Shown in pieces: positions 35,182-44,930 of a stretch of 64,000 nucleotides of DNA; positions within the stretch are counted from its first letter, which is position 1, and the number at the start of each line of letters is the position of its first letter. A model generated the notes under the pieces. That model was not told the origin of the DNA. It made no database searches and saw only the letters and a list, made by a program, of their open reading frames with translations. The position numbers were made by a program, and so were the translations under genes. The stretch is from Rosellinia necatrix (lineage: Eukaryota; Ascomycota; Sordariomycetes; Xylariales; Xylariaceae). The DNA lies in NCBI GenBank assembly GCA_021209875.1, contig JAGYVD010000007.1:1984001-2048000 (forward strand). Direction: 5' to 3'.

Positions 35182-36565
35182 CTACGCGGCCTTGTTGAAG
35201 CACGCCTGCACCAGGGACGTATCGGCCCAGCTGCCGCCGTTGTTGGCCGGGACCTCGCTGAGCTCGTAGGTGGCGGGGTTGAAGGAGCCGGCGGCCCAGC
35301 CGACGTAGCCGAGGTAGACGTCGGCGTTCTGGTTGAGGTAGGCGATCTGGGCGCACACGTAGCGGGCGCAGGAGTCGGTGTTGCCGCCGCCCATCTCGGT
35401 GTTGAGGGCCTGGCGGCCGTTGGCGCGCAGCCAGTCGGCGAGCGGGGCGAAGGCGGACGAGATGTTGTCCGTGACGCACTCGGTGTGCGTGCCCGAGCCG
35501 TCGCTGTCGGAGTACTTGTGCACGTCGAAGACGAGCCCGGCCGCCGTCCCGTCCGGGTTCGCGATCCCCAGCAGCGCCGGCCCGCTGTTCGTCGGGAACG
35601 GCCCCGCCCCCGTCCAGTCGTTGCCCGGGATCAGGATCGTGTGTGCGCCGACCCGCCCGCCGCCCCCTCGGCCTGCCGGATCGCCGTCACCGCCGCCTGC
35701 GCGCTCGCCGCCCACGCGTGGATGTCCGGCACGTCGTGCGGCTCGTTCATCAGCCCGAACATCACCCCCGCCTCGGACGCGTACTTCGTCGCCAGCTGGC
35801 TCCAGAGGCTCGCGAATTGGTCGTTGCTCGGCCCGCCCTGGCCGATGATTCCTCCGTTCCACCGCGCGTAGTTATGAATCTGCAAATCAACCCCCCTAAG
35901 TCAGTCATTTTATTCTCCTGCCTCAGAAAGTTACTTCGGGTTTGGTTGTTGCTCACATCAATGATACAGGTGGCTCCGGTTCCTAAGCACGCCTTGACCA
36001 GCTGGTCGTACTTGTCGAAATTGCCGCCATCCAGCGTACCGCCCAACTGGTTATTGACGAGGAACCTATGCAAGACCAAGAATTAGAACCGTGCCCATGT
36101 GGTACTGGCTCGGCTCCCTCGCTCGTGGGCAGCCAAGTAAGGGGAAGGCGCTTGTGTATTTGTAAAGTAAACGGGTTGAAAAATACGTACTGCCACCCTA
36201 CTGGTAGTCGGAAAATGTTCATAGACTTATCCTTCACGAAATGGGACATTTGTCCTTGTCTAATCCGGGAGTTAGCATACGAGTCTTGCGGCCAAAATCA
36301 AGTGACAGCTCACCCATCAGCGCCACCAAGTGCCGATAGGGGCGGGGTCACTCCAGTTGTATCGCATGTTCCCTAGCTTTTATTAGTCTTGTGTCGATTC
36401 GAGGATCCCCTGTGGTTCACATACATCTATCGAACAACCGAAGTCGAACCCGGCTATATTAACACCGAAATACTGGACGCCACCTGCTCGCTTCGCAGGC
36501 ACGCTTGTTCGTGGGAGCGCAGCCGCACTCGTGGCTAGCGTGGCAACCGAAAGTGATATGAACTT
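35182..36565 (-). pseudogene. GH5 endo-beta-1,4-glucanase, frameshifted
   Basis: Minus-strand exons 36565-36425, 36372-36314, 36259-36191, 36065-35957 and 35879-35182 give a typical secreted GH5 (subfamily 5-like) cellulase of about 358 aa, but the sum is one base short. The signal peptide is MKFISLSVATLATSAAALP. Conserved blocks are VNIAGFDFGC, MNIFRLPVGWQ, IIDIHNYARWNGGIIGQGG, the acid/base MFGLMNEPHDV, LIPGNDWTGAG, FDVHKYSDSDGSGTH, the nucleophile ALNTEMGGGN, and DVYLGYVGWAAGSF. In exon 5 the frame changes between AIRQAEGAAGG and GAHTILIPGNDW, in a run of G and C (about 35650-35672). One missing G would restore it. There is no CBM1. If the shift is real, the nucleophile is lost and the gene is dead. 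If it is an assembly indel, the enzyme is intact. Confidence 0.85.
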
Positions 36566-38012
36566 CATGGTGGTGGTGAGATGTGATGTGGTTTGAGACA
36601 CTATAAATTATTGGATAGTGAAACTAGACTGGGTTATATAGTTTTATTGTCGGGTGCCAATTCCCTATTGAACTACTGAACTTCTGCGTATTGACGTATG
36701 ACTATGGTCGAGGTCAATGATGAGTTTCATTTACTATGTGATGTCACATGTTGATGTTTGATGGCCCTATATCGGGGAACCAAAATGGCGAGCCAAACAT
36801 GATACAAATGGGAGTGATGGAGCAACCAGCGCCGGCTCACCCATCAATCTAAGATCGGATAGGCAGGCACAGGATCAGGTTGAGGTATAGCGGCATGAAC
36901 GACTGCTTTTCTCGTCCAAGCCGCCGCCTACTAGAAAGAAAAGATATGGGCCGCGTCATGGATACAAGCGTAGATCTTGGATCAAAGCGACGATCAAAGG
37001 CCTCGTCAATGCCAAAATTCTCGAGACGGGATACATGCCATCATCGACCAGGGCCCAAGGTCCGGAATGCTGGACGCAGCCCCGAACGATCAACCCCCGA
37101 CGGCGGGAGCCCCAACAATGACGAACCCTGCTTTGCAGACTGGTTGCGCATTAGTATAGCTTCCGCAGAAAGCTTGATTGGTGACAACCTACCGCAACGG
37201 GCAATCTATTCGGGGGCCTAAACCAAAGGGAGCTTCAACCACCTCTGTCTGGTAGCGGATCCCGTAGCGTACTGGCTACTAGCGTCCATGTGGAGAGACC
37301 TGCCTGTCGATCAACCCTAGGTAAGGGCCTTGTGCGCTCCGGCGGTGAAATCATAGTAAGGACGTGTAGAATGGCGTCTAGTGTGAATCTGTTCTTAGCA
37401 TTTGCAGAGGAGTGAATCCACTAAACTAAGCCGCAGCGGTCGTTGTGTTGGGGGGCTAACGGGTAAATCTTCCTATATCCCGAAGTATTAAGGACCCCCA
37501 AAGGATCAGCCCACGAGGGGTGATGTCTGATCCTTGGCATTCCATGTGAACGGTTCCATGATTTGGTGTTATGTATGTCCTAATAGGGCCGGATAGAAAC
37601 ATGCGCTTTCATGCGATTTCATTTCATGCAAGCCGAAGATCGAGAAGTGCTCAAGAAAACAACTGTCAATTGCGCCTGGGCGCTAGAAAATGCCCACCTC
37701 GTGATTAATCAAACAGGGCAATGGCCAAGCTGGAGAAGGAAATGAATTCCTCTAAGGTAGGGTAGGCTCCGGTCACTACAACCAACGGGTGTGATTTCTA
37801 CCTCTAATAGTTCGGATATAATTCTTAATATGGTGTCAATCTCATAGTGTGTCATGGGTATAGCGCCTCTATTAACCAACGAGTGGGCTATCATCTCAGC
37901 AAGATAGGATAATTCATTCTTATATACATTTCGCCTCGACAAGCTGTCCGACTCACCCTCTGACACCTGCCGGGCGCTAACACCGGACATCGGAGGCGAG
38001 CTCTGGGGACTC
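36566..38012. other. Intergenic, endoglucanase promoter and LPMO 3' side
   Basis: About 1.45 kb. No supported gene. A 113-codon frame at 36880-37221 on the plus strand has no recognisable features. The part next to the endoglucanase holds its promoter. Confidence 0.45.
36632..36642 (-). promoter_or_regulatory. TATA-like box of the endoglucanase gene
   Basis: On the minus strand CTATATAACCC lies about 70 bases before the ATG, a usual distance for a fungal TATA element. Inferred from position only. Confidence 0.35.
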
Positions 38013-38920
38013 CTAGCAAGTGAAAACGGCGGGGCCGGGCACAGTGTAGCTAGTGAAGCTGGGGTTGTAGATGTTTGCCGTGTAGCCAGGATCCGTCGCC
38101 TTGAAAGCGCCGGGGATACTGGCCGTGGGTGAGGGCGTTGTGCTCCCGCCTCCCGAGACCTTGACCTGGCCGCAACCAACATACCACTGCGGCGTGGCAC
38201 CGGGATTATGTATAGCTAAAGACTGAATACGCAGGAGATACTCTCCGCTTGGGATACACTTAGGGATAGTCCCCGAGTAAGAGGCTGGTTACTTGGTTAG
38301 CACTTAACATAGAAACGGGAGTTTTATGCCCTCAAGCATGCGTACCAGCCATAGTCCATTGGGCTCCCCCATTGCCGAACTTCGGGCCTGTTTGAACTGT
38401 TACTCAGAGCTCCTACACTAAGAATGTGGTATATGAGATGTGCATACCCCAATCATAGATCTTAAACCAAGCTCCGCTACCATCATACTCAGCAGCCGTG
38501 CTGGGCGCCTTGGACATGTAACTGGAAATTCATTAGCCCTAGTCTTTCACATATCCCTCAAGGGTGTTAACTCACAGTGAAACCGGTCCTTGATGATAGA
38601 CAGCCTGATCAAGACTGAAGGTGAACTGGTCGCCAGCATTCAATGCCAGAGTGCTGGTACTCCCACCGGTGGCTCCGCCAACATTGCATCGGAGATCCTT
38701 CGAGGAGAGGTCTTCACATCCAAAATAAGCGCTTTATTCTATGCCATAAGGTGAGTATGCGCTTACCGGTTACAGGGGAGTTGTTATTGGTGTTGCGGCG
38801 CACAAACTCATACGGCGTGCCTTTGCCAGTGCCCTTGCCCAGGGCCTGAAAGATATAATGGCCCGAGACGCCGTGCGCGGCCAAAGCTACGGCGGCAATG
38901 ATTTTGATGAAGCTCTTCAT
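38013..38920 (-). CDS. AA9 lytic polysaccharide monooxygenase
   Basis: Five minus-strand exons, 38920-38767, 38711-38576, 38521-38448, 38387-38346 and 38284-38013, give 225 aa with all phases matching. AA9 enzymes are secreted copper monooxygenases that cleave crystalline cellulose oxidatively, using electrons from donors such as cellobiose dehydrogenase. The signal peptide (residues 1-20, ending HGVSG) leaves His21 as the mature N-terminus (HYIFQALG), the first histidine-brace ligand. His91 in [14 protein letters not shown] is the second. The outer-sphere set AIH (His161), Gln168 and Tyr170 in PQWYVGCGQ is present. The C-terminus [19 protein letters not shown] and [14 protein letters not shown] is the standard AA9 tail, and there is no CBM1. 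It is tandem with the endoglucanase and divergent from the dehydrogenase. Confidence 0.93.
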
Positions 38921-41604
38921 TTTTTTTTTCTTCGCGAAAGGTACTGTAGATGCCAAGATGCCTTGTAGTTCGCCTACCCGCTGGGTAATGAGAACTACGC
39001 GACGCCGATACTAACGCTATATATCCATTCCCTGTAGAACTTTCCCTCGACATCACAAATTCTTGGCTTCCTGTAAAGGGATAACAGCTTCCGCCGTTCT
39101 CGGCAGTTGACCCTCCATTCCCTGATGTCGCGATGCGGTACCAATTTTGTTGTATGCGAGCGGTCTGGGCCGGTAGCTGTCAAGGCTTCTGGTAAATGGG
39201 CCAAGAACTTGATGTCGGGTGGCCCCTGGGTGGTCCAATCGGCGGCAGCGTAAATGTAATAACGGCTGAATTAAGCCTTTATAGTCGTTTAAAGAACCAC
39301 GGTATGTCCACAAGGAAGTAGTGTATTGATTAGCATATCATGCATAGCCCCAGATTCCGATCACCGTTTGGCACGTCCGCTGCGACTTCGGCATGTAGCA
39401 CTCGTTAAACATGTGGCGACTGGGATGAAAGAAGAATGTCAGCGCTGATTCTCATGCCATCTTCCCTTATGCTATGATCTATGATGGATCCTGTCTCCGC
39501 CAGCGGGCTCGCCTCTGGGTACGGGTTTGATATGCCCTAGCAACTAGAACCAGGTTCAAATATTGGCACCTTTATTCATGTATCGAAAATAGAGGGAATT
39601 TCGAAATGATCGTCTGTTAGAGGATTCAGTTGTAGAATTCCAGTGTAGCTATATCCTCTAAGCTTGCTCGAATCACAGCTGCCCTCCGAGCCGAAATATG
39701 AGCTATGGCTTACCGGGAAATACTCAAAGCTTAGCTGGCGGGAATTCGTATGCCGCAGTTATCTTGCGGGTGTATATTGCTCTCCATCCTCATCCAAATC
39801 GTAAGAAAATGGGAGAAAAGTGGTTTGCAGTTGGGGTACTACGAGCCAGCATATGCGAAGCCGGGGGTGGTTTTTTTGAGGCTCCAGGATATGGTGGGCC
39901 AGAAAGTATTATCGATGCATCATTCTTGAAAACATGGCATCATGCTTATCTATCGCCTCATAAGTTTTCGGCATTCATAACGCGTAATATATCTATTGTG
40001 TAGCCGGAGGAGTTATTCCACGGTAGTGGTAATATTGTGTTTTGACGGCTGGCGATCGACCACTATCTCTGCTATGATGATGTCGTTCAAAACCAGTAGA
40101 CAGACGATCGTCGACCGATACTAATCGAGTTCGTAAACGACCGACTCCTCCACCCAAGACAGACAATGTGTATGCATCAAGGTGGAATGCCCTCCCGTCA
40201 TACGAGGCGCAAGCAAGCAGTACGTTGTCCCGGCCCTTGAAGCCGATCAGGTACGGTTGAGATCCGTATGCGAGATCCTTAGGTATCGAAGACGAGGTTT
40301 GGAGAATTGTTGAGATAACACGGTTTCCGGTGTGACGGGTGACTGATCTACTATACGCATTGCCAAATGAGAGGGGAAGGAGGAAGCTCTCCGAATATAG
40401 GCTGAGCAGCATTAATTGACGCATAGCTGACAGGTTTAATTAACAGCCTCAGAAGAGCGTTTCGCGCACATTTATCCAGATCACGCGTCAATCAATTGCA
40501 GATTTGGCCCGCCAAGATGGGGATTCCTTGTCGTGCGTCTATCCAGGCATCTTCTGGGCATCTTCGGGGGCATATGCTAAGCATCTATCTGCTAGGCGTT
40601 CATATTACTAACTGTTCCATCTCGCATATGTCAGCGGAAATCCAACGGCAATCCAACGGCACTCACCAGGGTCTCGAAGCAACCCATTCGTGCTAGGCTC
40701 GTTGATCTTAGGCTTTAAAGGCAAAGCTGTAACGTTGCGGGGAAGATCTCGGTTTGCTTAAATGAATTTTGCAGTGCGCAGCAGAATCGATGTCGGCGGG
40801 GAATCCTTGGACGGCGGAGAATTGCCTACAAGTCCCGCCACGGAATCGTTTTCTTCGAATACATTCGAATGCAAAGCCATCGATGGGTGGCGATATTCAC
40901 CCGTAATTGGCCATGCGGCGCGCAGATCCCACTGGCCTCTGACGGCCAGGGACCGTCCAGAGACAACTTCGTAGTAGAATCTTGCTTCGTATTAGACGGC
41001 GAAGTTGCCTGTCGTGATTACGCGCGGGAGAATTCGCATTGCGAATCATGTTCATTAATCACACACTTAATATGTGGCGCTTACAGGGCGGGAACAAGTA
41101 TGAGCGGTTCCTTGGTCGAAATGAATTCAAATCTATACCTACACCATGGGAGCTGATAATTATACGTCCCAGGCCGGCGGGTATCTATAGGCAATCTAGC
41201 AAGGGCAGATCGACGGGGTTGAGCCGCTTGACTCCCAGACTGAGAAGGCCTATGCCTCCGAGTCTCCTTCAACTCATGATATTGCACAACTTGCTATAGT
41301 TTCCTTTTTGACAGCGTCAAGCGCCTGTCGCCTACTTCGACCAGTCGGATGTCGCATCAGTCCCTCCGCCAATAAACAACCTGCACAACATTATCTGCCT
41401 TCCTCCTTACCGGATAGTGAATCGCGATAGCCCGTGCGGGCTATAGAATGAGCCGCCCAGTGGTTCGGCTCAGACTTCCGAATCAATCTCATGCCTTCTG
41501 TCCCTCGGTTTTTAGATACAAGGTTCCTGAGAATGTGGCTGGGCCCCGTGGTCTTACCGGAAGTGCGGATCGGACCTGGGCTCCCAGACGAAAGGTCGCA
41601 ACAG

Positions 41605-41613
41605 TATTAAATA
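41605..41613 (+). promoter_or_regulatory. TATA-like box of cellobiose dehydrogenase
   Basis: TATTAAATA about 83-91 bases before the ATG, in the expected window for a fungal core promoter. Inferred from position. Confidence 0.4.
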
Positions 41614-41619
41614 GAGGGC

Positions 41620-41655
41620 CGAACCACTCCCCCTTTTGAAAGGGGAGCTGGTTCG
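41620..41655 (+). repeat. 36-bp bulged inverted repeat before the dehydrogenase start
   Basis: The outer arms CGAACCA/TGGTTCG and inner arms CTCCCC-TTT/AAA-GGGGAG mirror each other around a TG centre, with one extra base in each arm. It ends 40 bases before the ATG, so it lies in the promoter or the 5' leader. It could be a dimeric-regulator site or an mRNA hairpin. Confidence 0.75.
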
Positions 41656-41695
41656 TCTATCTTATGATACCAGACGCCTCCCGATTGGCCTAAAT

Positions 41696-44642
41696 ATGCC
41701 GAGCGTTCTACGCATCGCGACTGCTATTCTAGCAGGCGCCGTTTGTAAGTCTTCGAAGAGACATAGCTGAGTTACAGTGCGATCCTGATAACCGTTAGCG
41801 ATACAAACATGCCTTGCCCAGGAGCCAGTCCAATACACCGACCCGGATACGAAGATAGAGTTCGGAACATGGCAGCAGGGTGATATGACTATCGGCATGG
41901 CGCTGCCTGGCGACGCTCTCACGACTGACGCCACGGAGTACGTCGGTATTCTAGTACGTTTACGAAGCCTCGAACGACTTGAAATGAATAACAAGCTGAA
42001 AAGAATCACAGAAATGTTCCACGGGCTGGTGCGGTATCTCCCTGGGCGAGTCTGGGCAGATGACACAAGCTCTACTGCTGCTCGCCTGGGCGAACGGCGA
42101 TGAAGTCTTGACGTCGTTCAGGTTCGCGACTGGATATAGTTTACCCGACGAGTACAAGGGGCAAGCCAACTTGACGCAAATCTCGTCCAAGGTTACCGAC
42201 ACCGGCTTCGAGCTCATATACCGGTGCCAGGGCTGTTTCTCGTGGGACCAGGACGGCTCGACGGGAGGTGTTAAAACAAGCTCGGGCTTTTTCGTCCTCG
42301 GACGTGCGGCTTCCAAGTCCGCACCCTCCAACCCCTCTTGCCCTGCGAACATTTCGTTCAAACAACACGAGACCTTCGGCCAGTTTGGTGCGCCCCTAGA
42401 TACCGTCGTGAGCGAGTCGTACGATACCTGGGCTGCGTTGGCAACGACTGTAGTACCCGGGAACTGTGGTAGTGACCCTGGCACCGGAGAGCCCGACCCA
42501 GTTGGTAAATGCCATCCCGAGATGGCCAACCTCACGTTCGATTACATAATTGTCGGTGCTGGTGCTGGTGGCATTCCTATGGCCGATCGTCTCAGCGAAA
42601 AGGGGCACAGCGTCCTCCTTCTCGAGAAAGGTCCCCCATCACTAGGCATGTGGGGTGGAAACATGAAACCCCTCTGGCTTGAAAAGACAGACCTGACTCG
42701 TTTCGACGTCCCGGGTCTGTGTAATCAAATTTGGGTCGACTCTGCGGGTGTTGCCTGCAAGGACACAGACCAAATGGCTGGTTGCGTCCTTGGCGGTGGC
42801 ACGGCCGTCAACGCCGGACTCTGGTGGAAGGTAAATTCCCAAGTATCTTGACCGAAGAAGCAGGGAAATTTCTAATCAGACATAGGCTAACCCCAAAGAC
42901 TGGGATGAGAACTTCCCTGCCGGGTGGCACGATGCAGATTTGAAGGCTGCCACTCAGAAAGTTTTCGCTCGTATCCCAGGAACAACTAAACCCTCCGTTG
43001 ATGGGAAGGTTTATTTGACACAAGGAGTTAACCTACTGAGCGCAGCTCTGAAGGCAGGTGGCTGGACAGGGCTTAGTGACCCCAACAGCTTTCCCGGATC
43101 TAAGAACCGCACATTTGGCCCCACGACGTACATGTTCTCTGGCGGCCAGCGAAACGGGCCCATGGCCACATATCTCAAGACGGCGGCCGAGAGAGATAAC
43201 TTCCAATTATGGATGAACACACCAGCTCGCCGCGCGCTTAGGACTGGTGGGAGCATCACGGGCGTCGAGCTGGACTGCACAGATGGAGATGGCAAATACG
43301 GCACGGTTTCTGTCACCCCTAAGACCGGACGTGTGATCGTATCCGCGGGAACTTTCGGCTCGGCCAAGTTTTTGATGCGAAGTAAGAGCCCACTCCCCTC
43401 CACGTCTCCTATCCGTATTGAGCGTAAAGTGACGACACTAACAACAACTAGGTGGGATTGGCCCGAAAGATCAGCTGGAGGTTGTGAAGTCGTCAAAAGA
43501 TGGCCCGTCCATGATTGGGAGCGACGCGTGGATCAACTTACCTGTCGGGTATAACTTGGTCGATCACGTCAATGTGAGTTCGTTAGGCGACTAACTGATG
43601 AGAGGCGCTAATAAATCCTTCTCGGTAGACCGATACCTTCATCATTCATCCAGACGTTATCTTCTATGACTTCTACGAGGCCTGGACTACTCCGATCCCC
43701 TCGGACAAGACTGCGTATCTCTGTGAGTAGAGAATGAAGCCTACATCTGTGATATGTTCCTGACACAGTTTAGCGAAACGTAGCGGCATTCTCGCCCAGT
43801 CCGCTCCTAATATCGGCCCTGTTGTACGTCATCTCGTATCTAGCAGGTATCCCTAACACGGCAAGCTAACGCACAGACATAGTTCTGGGAAGAGGTCACA
43901 GGGGCCGACGGAAAGGTACGACAATTCCAATGGACGGCACGGATCGAAGGAGCCGACCAAACCAACAGTAACCGTGAGTTCACAGCACTATATCCGCAAA
44001 ATCCGTGGGGAATACTCATTTCAAGCTAGATACGATGATTATGAGTCAATACCTCGGCCGTGGTTCTACCTCTCGCGGTCGCATGACAATCCAACAAAGC
44101 CTGAGCACCTACGTATCAGACCCGCCATACCTTAAGGATGAAAACGACACACTCGCTATCATTGCCAGCATCGAGGGCCTCCGCAAGATCCTCTCGAACT
44201 ACACGAACCTTACGTTCTCGTTCCCATCATCAAACCAGAGCGCCAGAGAGTACGTAGACGGCATAGCGAAGAGCGCAGCTAAGCGCCGTGCAAATCACTG
44301 GCTCGGTACGTCTGCAATCATACTCGCTCGTATATAGTATTCTCGAGATAAATCAACAGCCATACTAACGCCATTGTCCCTCTAGGCACAAACAAGATCG
44401 GGTTGGACGACGGCCGGAACCCAGATGGCACAGCCGTGGTTGATCTCAACACGAAGGTATATGGCACCGACAACCTCTTCGTGGTGGACGCCTCTATCTT
44501 CCCAGGCATGGTCACGGCAAACCCCTCAGCGATGATCGTGACGGCGGCGGAGAATGCCGCCGCAAGAATACTAGCGCTGAAGAACGGGCCCAAAGCTAGG
44601 CCCGTTAGCCGCAAGAACGGCGCCGTCATCATCACGCTATAG
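41696..44642 (+). CDS. cdh: Cellobiose dehydrogenase (AA8 cytochrome + AA3_1 flavin domain)
   Basis: Ten exons, 41696-41744, 41799-41953, 42012-42830, 42886-43381, 43452-43573, 43629-43722, 43774-43823, 43883-43973, 44030-44305 and 44386-44642, give 802 aa with all phases matching. It is a secreted flavocytochrome that oxidises cellobiose to its lactone and passes electrons from FAD to haem b and on to LPMOs. A signal peptide (about 1-20) precedes the haem domain, whose ligands are Met85 (ESGQMTQALLLLAW) and His187 (SFKQHETFGQFG). After a short Gly/Pro linker comes the GMC domain: the FAD fold YIIVGAGAGGIP (about 247), CVLGGGTAVNAGLWWK, catalytic His715 (RANHWLG) and Asn763 (TANPSAMI). No C-terminal CBM1, so class-IIB-like among ascomycete forms. 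It is divergent from the LPMO and convergent with the regulator. Confidence 0.95.
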
Positions 44643-44663
44643 TTGCCTATGGCCGGCGAAACA

Positions 44664-44690
44664 GTGTGTGTGTGTGTGTGTGTGTGTGTA
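44664..44690. repeat. (GT)n microsatellite
   Basis: About 13 GT dinucleotides in the 3' flank of the dehydrogenase gene, 20 bases after its stop. Confidence 0.9.
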
Positions 44691-44930
44691 TGCGTGGTGT
44701 GGCGCTATGAAACAGAAATACAGTCATCCAATTAGGCTCACGTAGAGAGCAGGATATAGCCAGTTATTGTACATAGTGTCGTCGTATTGACAGACATCCC
44801 TTGGATATAATACAAATTGTGAAGCCTTGTCCGCCTGATGACGTGAGGTCGGGCTGTCTCCTTCTTTGTACTCGTACACATTACGGCGCAGAGTTTGGAT
44901 CTATCTACCTACTGATCCTCCAAGGTGATA

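Larger units (their letters stand above)
38921..41695. other. Divergent intergenic region between LPMO and cellobiose dehydrogenase
   Basis: About 2.8 kb holding the promoters of both genes. A minus-strand frame at 39993-40424 (143 codons, hydrophobic start MRQLMLLSLYSESFLLPL) is the only sizeable ORF and has no recognised features. It is left as very weak. A hairpin and a TATA-like element near the right edge are listed separately. Confidence 0.45.

Noticed and set aside
35152..35871. Long open frames on the plus strand opposite the endoglucanase
   Set aside because: They are antisense shadows in GC-rich coding DNA. The minus-strand frame has conserved GH5 motifs and the antisense frames have only Arg/Ala/Pro low complexity.
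36880..37221. 113-codon plus-strand frame
   Set aside because: No domain features, and it sits in the promoter interval between LPMO and endoglucanase.
37709..38200. 163-codon minus-strand frame
   Set aside because: It overlaps the last LPMO exon in a different frame; the LPMO frame is clearly the coding one.
39993..40424. 143-codon minus-strand frame with hydrophobic start
   Set aside because: Could be a small secreted protein, but there is no second line of evidence. Kept only as a note under the intergenic entry.
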